48,013 bases of DNA from Cohaesibacter sp. GTDB lineage: Bacteria; Pseudomonadota; Alphaproteobacteria; Rhizobiales; Cohaesibacteraceae. Shown piece after piece: positions 33,530 to 42,769 of the stretch. Each line of letters begins with the position of its first letter. Position 1 is the first letter of the stretch. The stretch is taken from NCBI GenBank assembly GCA_025800145.1, contig JAOXSH010000072.1, positions 1-48,013 of the forward strand, in the 5' to 3' direction. The position numbers were made by a program, and so were the translations under genes. The notes beneath the pieces were generated by a model. That model was not told the DNA's origin. It saw only the letters and a list, made by a program, of their open reading frames with translations, and did no database searches.

Positions 33530-35611
33530 ATGCGGCTATCAGATTTTCCTCTTGCTGCCCGGGTTTCGGCCATTGTCGTCACTCTGGTGTTGCCTTTTGC
33601 CTATTTTGCGGCAGACAAGCTCTTGACCATGCACGAGCAGGCCGTTGCGGCCAATAAGGTTGGTGAGCTTGCACAATTTTCCCCTCATATCAGTGCCGTT
33701 GTCCATGAATTGCAAAAAGAGCGCGGCCAATCGGCAGGCTATATCGGCTCCAAGGGCAAGAAATTTGCCGATAGCATTGATGGCCAAAGGGATTTGACGG
33801 ATCAGAAATATCAAGCCTTTCAAGCGGCTTTGAAAGATATTGATCTTGGCCAGATCGAACCGAGCCTTGGTGCTCCAACCCAAAAAGCCGTTGATTATTT
33901 GCAGGATCTGAACGCCATGCGCGGCAAGGTATCGAGTTTTTCCACCACTGTTGGCGGTATGGCGGGCTACTATACCAAGGCGATTGCCAATTTGCTCAAT
34001 GTGGTCGAATTGATGGGCACACTGACCCATGATGGCAATTTGACCCGCGAAATTGCGGTCTATATCATGACCTTGCAGGGCAAGGAACGAGCTGGGATTG
34101 AGCGCGCCATGGGGGCCAATGGCTTTGGTGCCGGGGCCTTTGCGCCAAAAATTTATCATCGCTTTGTGCGTCTGTCTGCCGAGCAGCAAGCTTATTTTCA
34201 GCGTGCCAGACTGGCTGCCAATCCAGACATGATTGCTGTGATGGATGAGGTCTTTAATCGCCCAATCATGGCAAAGGTTGAGGATTTACGTACCAAGGGC
34301 TATGCCAATGCCTTTGGCGGCGATATTTCAGGCATCAATGCTGTAGACTGGTTCAAGCAATCAACGGCCCGTATCAATGCCTTGAAAGATCTGGAAGACG
34401 CCATTTCGCAAGATCTCGTTAAACAGGCCATGGGCAAAGCTCAAAGCGCGCAGACATCCTTTTATATTGCAGCCGCCCTTGCCCTTTGCGTGATTGGTTT
34501 TGGCATTATCCTGTCCGTCGTTATGGTTCGCTCCATCACATCGCCAATTCGTGTTCTGGTTTGCGAAGCGGATCGATTGGCCAAAGGCGATACCAACCTG
34601 AAATTTGAAGGGGCCAAGCGCAAGGACGAGATTGGCATGATTGCAACCTCTGTCGCCTCTTTCCGCGACAATGTTGACAAGCAAAAGGCCATGCAACAGG
34701 AGCAACAAGCCGAGCGCGAGCGTCAAGCCGAGCATCAACGGCATATGGAACAGCTGATTTTGCAATTCCGTGAAACTATTGGCAGTTCCATTGACAGCAT
34801 GGGCAATCAGAATGCCAAAATGAACAGCAGCGCCAGTGAATTATCCTCGGTTGCCAATGCAGCCCTTGGCGAGGCCAATTCAGCAGGCGAGGCCACGGAA
34901 CAGGCCAATAGCAATGTGCAGACGGTGGCCGCAGCGGCAGAAGAATTGTCCGCCTCCATTGCAGAAATTGCAGGACAGGCGCATAAAGCCTCAGATGTGG
35001 TGGATCAAACCGCCAATATTGCCCAGCAAACGGATGAGGATGTCTCCTCACTGGCAGAAGCGGCAGGCAAAATTGGCTCTGTCGTCGAGATGATCCGCAA
35101 CATTGCCGAACAGACCAATTTGCTGGCGCTCAATGCCACCATTGAAGCGGCCCGTGCTGGAGAGGCTGGCAAAGGCTTTGCGGTTGTGGCAGCAGAGGTC
35201 AAGGAATTGTCCCATCAGACCGCCAAGGCAACAGATGAAATTGCCGAACAGATTGGCGCAGTGCAGGCCTCAACCGAGAATGCCGTGACGGCCATTGGCA
35301 ATATTTCCAAGTCGATTGAGGAAGTAGCGATGATCACTACGTCCATTTCCAGCGCTGTGGAACAGCAAAATTCTGCCACCAATGAAATTTCTCACAGCAT
35401 TGCACTGGCCTCCAACGGCTCTTCGCAGGCTTCCAGCAATGTGCAATTGGTGGCTCAGGCCATTGGCGGCACCAATGAGCAAGCCTCTATTGTGAGAGAA
35501 GCCTCCGGGGAATTGTCCGTTGTAGCCGATGATTTTTCCAAAGCCGTCGAACAATTCCTAAAAGACGTGACAAAGGATCTGGACAAGCGCAGCACAAGCA
35601 AAGCCGCTTAA
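33530..35611 (+). CDS. Methyl-accepting chemotaxis protein with NIT sensor domain
   Basis: A 693-residue chemoreceptor. First transmembrane helix ~11-28; periplasmic helical domain ~50-300 of the NIT (nitrate/nitrite sensing) type, with its conserved [20 protein letters not shown] box at ~62; second helix ~308-330; HAMP ~330-385; signalling domain with the [20 protein letters not shown] tip near 525. No C-terminal receptor-methylation pentapeptide is visible. NIT domains bind nitrate in some receptors, but many have other ligands, so the ligand here is open. It is a single-gene unit after the sox terminator. Confidence 0.92.
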   Translation: MRLSDFPLAARVSAIVVTLVLPFAYFAADKLLTMHEQAVAANKVGELAQFSPHISAVVHELQKERGQSAGYIGSKGKKFADSIDGQRDLTDQKYQAFQAALKDIDLGQIEPSLGAPTQKAVDYLQDLNAMRGKVSSFSTTVGGMAGYYTKAIANLLNVVELMGTLTHDGNLTREIAVYIMTLQGKERAGIERAMGANGFGAGAFAPKIYHRFVRLSAEQQAYFQRARLAANPDMIAVMDEVFNRPIMAKVEDLRTKGYANAFGGDISGINAVDWFKQSTARINALKDLEDAISQDLVKQAMGKAQSAQTSFYIAAALALCVIGFGIILSVVMVRSITSPIRVLVCEADRLAKGDTNLKFEGAKRKDEIGMIATSVASFRDNVDKQKAMQQEQQAERERQAEHQRHMEQLILQFRETIGSSIDSMGNQNAKMNSSASELSSVANAALGEANSAGEATEQANSNVQTVAAAAEELSASIAEIAGQAHKASDVVDQTANIAQQTDEDVSSLAEAAGKIGSVVEMIRNIAEQTNLLALNATIEAARAGEAGKGFAVVAAEVKELSHQTAKATDEIAEQIGAVQASTENAVTAIGNISKSIEEVAMITTSISSAVEQQNSATNEISHSIALASNGSSQASSNVQLVAQAIGGTNEQASIVREASGELSVVADDFSKAVEQFLKDVTKDLDKRSTSKAA

Positions 35612-35638
35612 AAACTGCACATGTCTCAATCATATCAG

Positions 35639-35668
35639 AAAAGCCGGCCCCATGGGGCTGGCTTTTTT
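35639..35668 (+). terminator. Rho-independent terminator
   Basis: AAAAGCCGGCCCC and GGGGCTGGCTTTT form a 13-bp stem with one wobble around AT, then further T residues, 28 bases after the chemoreceptor gene. Confidence 0.9.
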
Positions 35669-35853
35669 GCATCATCATGCAAAAAACTCATGTCGCAAGA
35701 TTAAAAAGTCAATACGAAAGGCTAATAAACTGCCTTAATATGATAAAAAATCATAGTCAGGCCCTGCCATGGTAAAGCCTCTTTGCCTTGCATGGCCTTT
35801 GTCTTTGCCTCTCTTTTGAAGCAAGGCAACAAACAGGCACATGAGGAAAGTTA

Positions 35854-38061
35854 ATGGATCGGGCAGACATTGTTCATGAGAATTTTTTGCGTCGGGTGAC
35901 AGATGGCAGTTTGCCGACGCTTTTTTCTCCGGTCAGCTTGCAGCAATCGGGCTTGAGCAAAGCGCATTTGGTGGATTTGTTTCATGCGCAAGTGCAAAGC
36001 CGCCATCTGGACCGCCATGCTCGCAAATTGCAGGCCCGTGGCGAGGGCTTTTATACCATTGGATCGTCGGGTCATGAGGGCAACGCCGCCATCGCGGCGG
36101 CCATGCGGGTCACTGATCCCGCCTTTTTGCATTATCGCGATGCGGCCTTTCAGATTGCTCGCTCCCAGCAAGTGCCCGGACAGACTCCGGTCTGGGATAT
36201 GCTGCTCAGTTTTACTTCCTCTTCTGAAGATCCCATCTCCGGTGGCCGTCATAAGGTGTTGGGATCAAAGGCGCTGAATATCCCGCCGCAAACCTCAACC
36301 ATTGCCAGCCATTTGCCAAAAGCGGTCGGGGCTGCCTATTCTCTTGGCCTGTCGCGGCGCCTTCCCCCCGTGCATCAGGAATGGCCCGATGACAGTGTGG
36401 TCATGTGCTCGTTTGGCGATGCCTCGCTCAATCATTCCACGGCGCAAGGTGCCATCAATACCGCCTCCTGGACGGCCTATCAGTCTGTGCCCTTACCGCT
36501 TTTGTTTGTCTGTGAGGATAATGGCATTGGCATTTCTACCAAAACACCCAAAGATTGGGTCTATGCCAGCATTGCCCAGCGCCCGGCGCTGAGATATATG
36601 CGCTGTAGCGGGCTGGATCTGGTGGAGAGCTATGCTTGCGCCAAAGAGGTGGCGGATTGGGTGCGCAAGCGGCGCAAACCGGCCTTTTTGCATATGGGCA
36701 CTGTGCGGCTTTATGGCCATGCGGGGGCAGATGTGCAAACGGCCTATATGTCCAAACAGGATGTGGAAGCGGGCGAGGCCCAAGATCCCTTGCTCTATTC
36801 CGCCCATCGCCTGATGCGTGATGCGGGCATAAGCAAAGAGGAGATCCTCTCCATCTATCATCAGACGGATCAGCGGGTGGCGCGCAGTGCTGAACAGGCC
36901 ATTACCCGGCCAAAATTGCGCACCGCGCCTGAGGTCATGGCCTCAATTGTGCCCGATCTCCGACCCTGCCCCAAAAGCAATGGCCCGGATCCGCAAAAGC
37001 GTAGCGAGATTTTTGGCTCTTCTGACATGCGGGCGATTGAAGCGCCGCAACATCTGGCCAAGATCCTCAATTTCACCCTGACGGATTTGATGCTAGAGCA
37101 TCAGGAAATCGTCATGGCAGGCGAAGATGTGGGTCGTAAAGGCGGCGTTTATGGGGTGACCCAGCGCTTGCATAGCCGCTTTGGCGCGGACCGGATGATT
37201 GATACTTTGCTGGACGAGCAATCTATTCTTGGTCTTGCCATTGGATTGGGGCAAAATGGTTTTTTGCCCATGCCGGAAATCCAGTTCCTTGCCTATCTGC
37301 ATAATGCTGAGGACCAGATCCGCGGCGAAGCAGCGACACTTTCCTTCTTCTCCAACAAACAATATGCCAATCCAATGGTCATGCGCGTGGCCGGGCTGGG
37401 CTATCAACGTGGCTTTGGCGGGCATTTTCACAATGACAATTCGCTGGCTGTGCTGCGCGATATTCCCGGTGTTATCATGGCCTGCCCATCCAATGGTCGC
37501 GATGCGGCCCTGATGCTGCGAGAGGCGGTGCGTTTGGCAAGAGAAGAGCAGCGCATTGTTGCATTCATTGAGCCGATTGCCCTTTATATGACCCGTGATT
37601 TGCATGAAGCGGGGGATGGCGGTTGGCTGACCTGCTACCCGCAACCTGGTTCTGGCCAGCGCATCGCGCTTGGTGAGGTTGGCACCTATGGCGATGGTAA
37701 AGACCTTGCCATTGTCACCTATGGCAATGGCACATATCTGTCTCGCAAGGCCGAAAAAATTCTGAAAGACCAACATGGTTTGAGCATACGCATCATTGAC
37801 ATGCGCTGGCTCTCTCCCATGCCAGCTGAGGCTATTCTTGACGCCATTGGATCGGTCAAACAGGTCATGGTAGTGGATGAATGCCGCCGCACCGGCTCGC
37901 AAAGTGAAGCCCTGATCACCCTCTTGAGCGAGCATGGCATAAGTGCCAGCAGCCGGGTTACGGCGCAAGATTGCTTCATTGCAACAGGCCCGGCCTATGC
38001 CGCCACCCTGCCGTCAGTTGAAACAATTGTTGAAGCAGCACTGGCTGCCGCCAAGGACTGA
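35854..38061 (+). CDS. Fused 2-oxoacid dehydrogenase E1 (alpha-beta), branched-chain type
   Basis: A 735-residue thiamine diphosphate enzyme in which E1 alpha (~20-370) and E1 beta (~400-730) are joined by a short linker. FYTIGSSGHEGNAAIAAAM (~66) and the TPP motif GDASLNHSTAQGAINTA...CEDNGIGIS (~188-225) are in the alpha part; the motif's usual GDG is GDA here. The beta part has MAGEDVGRKGGVYGVT near 422, DTLLDEQSILGLAIGLG near 450 and GFGGHFHNDNS near 524. Such E1 proteins decarboxylate a branched-chain or other 2-oxo acid and pass the acyl group to a lipoyl E2. No E2 or E3 gene is near; a FabD-like acyltransferase follows after 19 bases. Start: ATG after GAGGAAAG. Confidence 0.9.
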   Translation: MDRADIVHENFLRRVTDGSLPTLFSPVSLQQSGLSKAHLVDLFHAQVQSRHLDRHARKLQARGEGFYTIGSSGHEGNAAIAAAMRVTDPAFLHYRDAAFQIARSQQVPGQTPVWDMLLSFTSSSEDPISGGRHKVLGSKALNIPPQTSTIASHLPKAVGAAYSLGLSRRLPPVHQEWPDDSVVMCSFGDASLNHSTAQGAINTASWTAYQSVPLPLLFVCEDNGIGISTKTPKDWVYASIAQRPALRYMRCSGLDLVESYACAKEVADWVRKRRKPAFLHMGTVRLYGHAGADVQTAYMSKQDVEAGEAQDPLLYSAHRLMRDAGISKEEILSIYHQTDQRVARSAEQAITRPKLRTAPEVMASIVPDLRPCPKSNGPDPQKRSEIFGSSDMRAIEAPQHLAKILNFTLTDLMLEHQEIVMAGEDVGRKGGVYGVTQRLHSRFGADRMIDTLLDEQSILGLAIGLGQNGFLPMPEIQFLAYLHNAEDQIRGEAATLSFFSNKQYANPMVMRVAGLGYQRGFGGHFHNDNSLAVLRDIPGVIMACPSNGRDAALMLREAVRLAREEQRIVAFIEPIALYMTRDLHEAGDGGWLTCYPQPGSGQRIALGEVGTYGDGKDLAIVTYGNGTYLSRKAEKILKDQHGLSIRIIDMRWLSPMPAEAILDAIGSVKQVMVVDECRRTGSQSEALITLLSEHGISASSRVTAQDCFIATGPAYAATLPSVETIVEAALAAAKD

Positions 38062-38080
38062 TGAACCAAGGAGACAAAAG

Positions 38081-39109
38081 ATGAGCCGTAAATCTGCATT
38101 GGTCATTGCTCCGGGTCGGGGCACCTATAACAAGGAAGAGCTGGGCTATTTGCATCGCTTCCACAGCGACAAACAAGCCCTTTGGGATCGCTTTGATCAG
38201 CAGCGCCAGCAACAGGGGCAAGATAGCATCCTTGCCCTTGATGGATCTGAGCGCTTTTCGCTGTCCAAATTTACCAGAGGCGACAATGCCTCTGCCCTCA
38301 TTCATTCCTGCGCCTATGGTGATTTTCTCTCAATCGATCAAAGCCGCTATGACATTGTGGCCGTCATCGGCAACAGCATGGGCTGGTATACGGCGCTGGC
38401 CTGTTCTGGTGCGGTGAACGCCGATGATGGCTTTACCATTGTCAATACAATGGGCCGTTTGATGCAGGAAGCCCTGATTGGCGGGCAATTGATCTATCCT
38501 TTTGTCGATGAAAATTGGCAAGCCATTGAGGGCAAAAAGCAAGAAATTCTGGCACTGATTGAGGCCATTGACGATCTGTATCTGTCCATCGATTTGGGTG
38601 GCATGCTGGTTTTGGCAGGAAGCAAGCAAGCATTGGCTGAGGCCGAGGCCAAACTGCCCGTGGTGCAGGAGCGCTTTCCCATGCGCTTGCAAAATCATGC
38701 TGCCTTCCATTCACCTTTGCAAAATCCGGTGGCAGAGCTGGGACGCAATCTGCTTGGCACGAATCTGTTCCACTCGCCCAGCCTGCCAATGGTAGACGGA
38801 CGGGGCCATAGCTGGCTGGCCTATGGATCAGAGCCAACAGCCTTGCATGATTATACGCTGGACCATCAGGTGGTGGAGCCATATCTCTTTACCCGTGCCA
38901 TTCAAAATGCTTTGCGTGAATTTTGCCCCGATGTGCTGATCATTCTCGGCCCCGGCAAAACTTTGGGCGGCGCGGTGGCCCAATGCCTGATCGAGTGCAA
39001 TTGGCAAGGCCTTGCCAGCAAACAGGATTTTCTTGATCGTCAAAGTAAGGATCCAATCCTGCTCTCCATGGGCATGGAAGGCCAGCGGGCCATGGTGACC
39101 GGTCCTTGA
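38081..39109 (+). CDS. FabD-like acyltransferase domain protein
   Basis: A 342-residue protein related to malonyl-CoA:ACP transacylase and the acyltransferase domains of polyketide synthases. IGNSMGWYTALA places the nucleophile Ser99 in a G-x-S-x-G elbow; NHAAFHSPL provides His210; Arg126 in TMGRLMQEAL is where FabD binds the carboxylate of malonyl-CoA, although its context is unusual. It lacks the N-terminal FPGQG phrase (here IAPGRG). The start at 38081 follows GGAGAC, 19 bases after the E1 gene, so the two are an operon. A stand-alone acyltransferase linked to an E1 is unusual; the pair may prepare or load an acyl group (inference). Confidence 0.8.
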   Translation: MSRKSALVIAPGRGTYNKEELGYLHRFHSDKQALWDRFDQQRQQQGQDSILALDGSERFSLSKFTRGDNASALIHSCAYGDFLSIDQSRYDIVAVIGNSMGWYTALACSGAVNADDGFTIVNTMGRLMQEALIGGQLIYPFVDENWQAIEGKKQEILALIEAIDDLYLSIDLGGMLVLAGSKQALAEAEAKLPVVQERFPMRLQNHAAFHSPLQNPVAELGRNLLGTNLFHSPSLPMVDGRGHSWLAYGSEPTALHDYTLDHQVVEPYLFTRAIQNALREFCPDVLIILGPGKTLGGAVAQCLIECNWQGLASKQDFLDRQSKDPILLSMGMEGQRAMVTGP

Positions 39110-39144
39110 GATAGCATATTCTATCCACTTGCAAACGGCTAATG

Positions 39145-39192
39145 CCAAGTCTCACTGGCCACAACCTGACTGTTATAGCCAGTGAGACTTGG
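39145..39192. repeat. 15-bp perfect inverted repeat
   Basis: CCAAGTCTCACTGGC and GCCAGTGAGACTTGG flank an 18-base loop, 35 bases after the acyltransferase gene. There is no T-run, so it is a poor intrinsic terminator. It abuts palindromic repeat copy C. Confidence 0.75.
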
Positions 39193-39200
39193 TATAGTAT

Positions 39201-39309
39201 TCAAAAGTCCTGAGCCCGCCCTCTCCTCCTTTTCAGACCACCCGTCAGCGTACCCTCATGGGCGGTCTGAAAAGGGGGAGCGGGTTGGAGATGTGGCCTA
39301 AAAGTCTCA
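39201..39309. repeat. Palindromic repeat, copy C (truncated, inverted)
   Basis: In inverse orientation to copies A, B and D: TCAAAAGTCCTGAGCC at the left, CAGACCACCCGTCAGCGTACC at the centre (given here in part as AGACCACCCGTCA), CCTAAAAGTCTCAG at the right, where the outer tip found in the other copies is missing. The hydrolase stop codon follows within 2 bases. Confidence 0.82.
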
Positions 39310-39310
39310 G

Positions 39311-40333
39311 CTATGATCGTTCGCTGATGCCCCATTTTTGCATATATTTTGGTCGAGGTTTGTCTTGCAAGATGAGTTGATTGTTGGTGTGAATGCGTGT
39401 CGGCAAGGCGTTGCGATCAATTGCGCCTTCCAATGTCATGGCCAGATCTCGGGCAAAGACGCGGTTTCCGATATGCCAGGAATGATTGAATGTGCCAAAA
39501 TAGGTGGACTTATCCGGGTCAAGTGACTGAAAATAGTCTCCACATTGCACATTGACGGCCTTGTCATGGGCATCCTTTGGCAATCCCACACGGCCTGCAC
39601 GCGCAGAGACGCCTAGCCGCTTGGCATTTGAGATCCCCAAAACGCTGTCAAAGGGATTGGAATAATTTGTCAGGCGCATGATGCGATGGAACATGGGTTT
39701 TGCCCATTGGCTGTCGCGCGACAGGCTTTTGGATGAGACATCCCCGCCGATAAAGACCGTCTGGCCCACACGCCAATCGCTTTTATAAAGATCGCCATCT
39801 TTTTCTGCCTGAGAAAAGGCTTCCATAATCACATAAGCGCCGGTGGAATGGCCGATTAAATGAATATTGGCCTCACATCCCGCGCCTTGCCCGTCGGCAA
39901 GAACCTTGATGCCTTTTGCGACCAATTGCAGGGCGACTTCTGCTGCATCTGAGCGATCCTCAAGATAATTGAGGGTGCTGTCATGACTGGGCCAGTCAAA
40001 GCCAATCACAACGCCTTCCCAACCCTCTGCCTTGAGGTCTTTTGCAAGCTGCCTCTGGCGCTCCATAATGATTTTCAGATCATTGTTATAGCCATGCAGG
40101 AAAATCAAGACATCCCCTTTGGGACTGATGGAGTTGGGGTTGATGCACTTATCTGAAAGATCCCTGACTTCCTGCACCCATTTGGCCAGATCCCCGCGCC
40201 CTTTTGTCTGATGCTCTGGTGTTGGTATGGAAGCGCGCCGCGGCACGCGCAGATAGCGCACAGGGCCAGGTTCAGAATCAAATTGATTGTTTTTAATGCG
40301 TCTTGCGGTAATAACATAGTCAATATTGCTCAT
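39311..40333 (-). CDS. Alpha/beta hydrolase, DUF900-type
   Basis: A 340-residue alpha/beta hydrolase. LIFLHGYNND (~77) is the oxyanion-hole strand, and IHLIGHSTGAYVIMEAF carries the nucleophile Ser163; FIGGDVSS follows, and a late His near 286 (FNHSWHIGN) may complete the triad. This is the pattern of the DUF900 esterase/lipase-like group (PF05990). No signal peptide is seen, so it should act in the cytoplasm; the substrate is unknown. The ATG at 40333 has a perfect AGGAGG. The gene is alone, with palindromic repeats directly on both sides (39201-39309 and 40451-40591), as for the GntR gene at the left end of the window. Confidence 0.85.
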   Translation of the reverse strand: MSNIDYVITARRIKNNQFDSEPGPVRYLRVPRRASIPTPEHQTKGRGDLAKWVQEVRDLSDKCINPNSISPKGDVLIFLHGYNNDLKIIMERQRQLAKDLKAEGWEGVVIGFDWPSHDSTLNYLEDRSDAAEVALQLVAKGIKVLADGQGAGCEANIHLIGHSTGAYVIMEAFSQAEKDGDLYKSDWRVGQTVFIGGDVSSKSLSRDSQWAKPMFHRIMRLTNYSNPFDSVLGISNAKRLGVSARAGRVGLPKDAHDKAVNVQCGDYFQSLDPDKSTYFGTFNHSWHIGNRVFARDLAMTLEGAIDRNALPTRIHTNNQLILQDKPRPKYMQKWGISERS

Positions 40334-40450
40334 AATTATCCTCCTATAAATTCTGAAATTTTAAGGAAAGAAGAGGAGAAAAACAACCATTTATTGTTTA
40401 ATTTATAAAATGCAATTATAAATATATTCATTCTTCTTTGGTCCCTTAGT

Positions 40451-40591
40451 GCCCGACTTAAAAGTCTCCGAGCGAGCCTTTTAGGTTGCATATCCAGCCC
40501 TCTTCCCTTTTTCAGACCCGCCCATAAGGGTACCATGACGGGTGGTCTGAAAGGAGGAGAGGGCTGGCTCAGGACTTTTAAATCAGGCTCT
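40451..40591. repeat. Palindromic repeat, copy D
   Basis: A full 141-bp copy: GCCCGACTTAAAAGTC at the left, CCATAAGGGTACCATGACGG at the centre, GGACTTTTAAATCAGGCTCT at the right. Most similar to copy A. It joins a broken chemoreceptor gene directly at its right end. Confidence 0.87.
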
Positions 40592-40592
40592 C

Positions 40593-40951
40593 AGTCAGAA
40601 CAGGTTGCCAGCGCCTCGGAACAGGCCTCCTCTGAAGCCAATGCCACCAATGAGCGCGTTGAACGTCTGGCCAGCCTGTCAAACAGATTTCTGAAATTCA
40701 GCAGGAAACCGATTTGGCGGTTGCCGCCATTTCTTCCATCTCTCAAACGATTGAAGGCCTGTCTGATATTTCTTCAGATAATTGCAACGGCTGTGTCTGA
40801 GCAGTGGGTCGCAATGCAGGAAATTGCCGGCAATGTGACGCGCGCCTCAAGCGGGACGCAAGAAGTGTCATCCAATATTGGTCAGGTGACGGAAGCGGCG
40901 CAATCGATAGGGCAAACCACTGAGGTGGTCAATCAATCCTCTCAAGTGTAA
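40593..40951 (+). pseudogene. Chemoreceptor gene remnant (signalling domain)
   Basis: Pieces of a methyl-accepting chemotaxis protein in shifting frames. NERVERLA is followed, in another frame, by QISEIQQETDLAVAAISSIS and then, after a further shift, by ATAVSEQWVAMQEIAGNVTR and SSGTQEVSSNI. The conserved hairpin tip is deleted between the first two pieces. The 5' part is missing and the remnant begins exactly where repeat copy D ends. It is dead. Confidence 0.85.
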
Positions 40952-40998
40952 AAAAGCGCACAGAGGCTGCGTAAAGTGACGCTGCTTAGCTCACAATG

Positions 40999-41042
40999 AA
41001 AAAAGTCCGGCTTTTTTTCTGCGTTTCATGCCGTTGGTATTA
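40999..41042. repeat. Weak hairpin and MITE-end repeat copy
   Basis: AAAAAAG-TCCGG-CTTTTTT (40999-41017) is a weak terminator-like hairpin. TTTCATGCCGTTGGTATTA (41024-41042) is another copy of the dispersed repeat end, inverted relative to the left tip of the element at 16983. Confidence 0.6.
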
Positions 41043-41074
41043 GGACGTAAACTCATAAATGTCCTATGCAACAG

Positions 41075-41983
41075 TCAAAATGTATAGGTCGCGAAGAGCT
41101 GAGCCCCCAGCTGATTGTCATCCAAAGACAGTGGGCTGTCTGCGGCATCGCCAATCAGGCGTGTATAGCTGACTTTCGATCCGATGATCACATGATCAGT
41201 GAGCGGCACCAACAGGCCAAGATCGGTTGAGAAGGATTTAAAACCTGCTTTTGCCTCAAACGCCTTTTTGCCAGATCGGGCGGCTTGGGTTGCATTGACA
41301 CCAAAATAGTCGCGCATATAGGCTTTGTCGGCCCATTGCGCAGAGACGCCCAATGTCAGGGCCGTGCCGGACAAGCCATGGCCATTTTTCTCACCCTTGG
41401 TTTGGGATGCTGCATAAGCCTCACCCATGCTCTGACCAAGCAAGACAGAGAGTGGCACAAATGTCGAGAGACCTATTTGAGTGGTCACGCCTTTGCTGCC
41501 TACCAGATATTTGGTAACAGAGGCTTTGGCTTTGGCCAATTTCAGATCATACTCTAAAAAGCCCCTTGCGGTGCCCCCGGCATTAATATCCCCCAATCCT
41601 TTTAATTCTGATCGGCTGTTCTTTTCTTTCCTGCCAAAATCATAGCCAAGGGCAGCGCCGACCTTAAAGCCCTGATAATCGACAAGGTTTGCTCCCAGCC
41701 CATCGATGGGATTGAAAAAGAGCGTGTCTTTCCAGACCAGATCAAAATAAGGCAAGGCCTTGACGGAGTGGCGCTTGGACCCCTCATAGCGCGGATTATA
41801 GAGCAGCCCGCCGCCAAGGCTGACCTTCCAGTTGTCTGCCTCTGTCAGGCCACCCTGCATCAGGGTAGTGAAAAGGGTATCGGCTTTTGCATCCTGCAAT
41901 GGGCTGATCAAAAAAGCAGCGCCAAGAGCGATGGGCAAAATGGCGCGGGGCATGCGTGGTTGAGCGGCAAAGGATGGGGCCAT
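41075..41983 (-). CDS. MipA/OmpV-family outer membrane protein
   Basis: A 302-residue outer membrane beta-barrel of the MipA/OmpV family. An N-terminal Sec signal (ILPIALGAAFLISPLQDAKA) is cleaved near residue 34. WKVSLGGGLLYNPRYEGSKR is the family's opening strand, and the chain ends in ATYTF, the C-terminal aromatic residue that outer membrane assembly machinery recognises. In E. coli MipA is a scaffold for murein enzymes; for most relatives the role is unknown. ATG at 41983 is preferred over 42010 because it sits closer to the signal peptide; both are possible. The gene is alone. Confidence 0.82.
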   Translation of the reverse strand: MAPSFAAQPRMPRAILPIALGAAFLISPLQDAKADTLFTTLMQGGLTEADNWKVSLGGGLLYNPRYEGSKRHSVKALPYFDLVWKDTLFFNPIDGLGANLVDYQGFKVGAALGYDFGRKEKNSRSELKGLGDINAGGTARGFLEYDLKLAKAKASVTKYLVGSKGVTTQIGLSTFVPLSVLLGQSMGEAYAASQTKGEKNGHGLSGTALTLGVSAQWADKAYMRDYFGVNATQAARSGKKAFEAKAGFKSFSTDLGLLVPLTDHVIIGSKVSYTRLIGDAADSPLSLDDNQLGAQLFATYTF

Positions 41984-42135
41984 GATGGGGTCCGATACTG
42001 GAAAAATCAAAGAATGCGTGCAATCCTATCACAGATTACCACACTTATACCAAGAAGGGGATTGTCTGGATCAATGTCCTAACCCGGAAATTCTTCTTTT
42101 GGTTTGCATCATATCCAGTTTATGGGGGCGCATTG

Positions 42136-42762
42136 ATGGATCCGGTTTTATTCTTTGCTTTTTTGACAACCACCTTGCTGTTTTTGCTGGTGCCGGGGCC
42201 CTCTGTCGCCTTTGCCACTGCGCAAGCCTTAAAATATGGACCACGGGCGGCCTTTATCGCCGTTGCCGGGGATGCCTTGGGGACCATGGTGCATATTTTT
42301 GTTGCTATTGCCGGTTTAACGGCCCTTATGGCCTTGTCAGATATGATTCTGCCTGTTTTGCAAATAATTGGCGGCCTGTTCATTCTCTGGATGGCATGGA
42401 CTGCGCTCAAAAGCAGCCGACACCCCGTTCCAACCTCCTCTCAGCGCTCTGACAGGGCCACCTTTTGGGCTGGCTTTTTTGCCTGTGTGACCAATCCCAA
42501 GGCCATTGTCTTTTTTGTGGCCCTGTTTCCTGCTTTCATTTCGCCAGACCATTCTATTGCTGTCCAAGGCGTGGTTTATGGAGCGATTTTCCTTATTCTG
42601 GATGCCATCTCTATTCTGACTTATGCGCTGGTTGCGACCTTTGCCTTGAAAAAGGCCAGCGGCCGCTGGCTCAGTGCCGATGCCTTGAGCGGTCTTGGCC
42701 TCTTGGGTGTCGGCCTTGCCATGATTGTCAAAGGCTATCGCGCCCTGCCCGCGCAATCCTGA
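42136..42762 (+). CDS. LysE/RhtB-family exporter
   Basis: A 208-residue inner membrane protein with about six helices. LLFLLVPGPSVAFATAQALKYGPRAA near the N-terminus (given here as LVPGPSVAFATAQALKYG) and GFFACVTNPKAIVFFVALFP near 113 are the marks of the LysE/RhtB amino acid exporter family. The exported compound is not predictable. The start is the ATG at 42136, behind TATGGGGG; a TTG three bases upstream is less likely. It is divergent from the MipA-like gene and convergent with the sulfatase-like gene, with 7 bases between the stops. Confidence 0.88.
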   Translation: MDPVLFFAFLTTTLLFLLVPGPSVAFATAQALKYGPRAAFIAVAGDALGTMVHIFVAIAGLTALMALSDMILPVLQIIGGLFILWMAWTALKSSRHPVPTSSQRSDRATFWAGFFACVTNPKAIVFFVALFPAFISPDHSIAVQGVVYGAIFLILDAISILTYALVATFALKKASGRWLSADALSGLGLLGVGLAMIVKGYRALPAQS

Positions 42763-42769
42763 AATCAGG

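Noticed and set aside
39145-39192. Inverted repeat after the acyltransferase gene as an intrinsic terminator
   Set aside because: The stem is strong, but no T-run follows in either direction; listed as a repeat instead.
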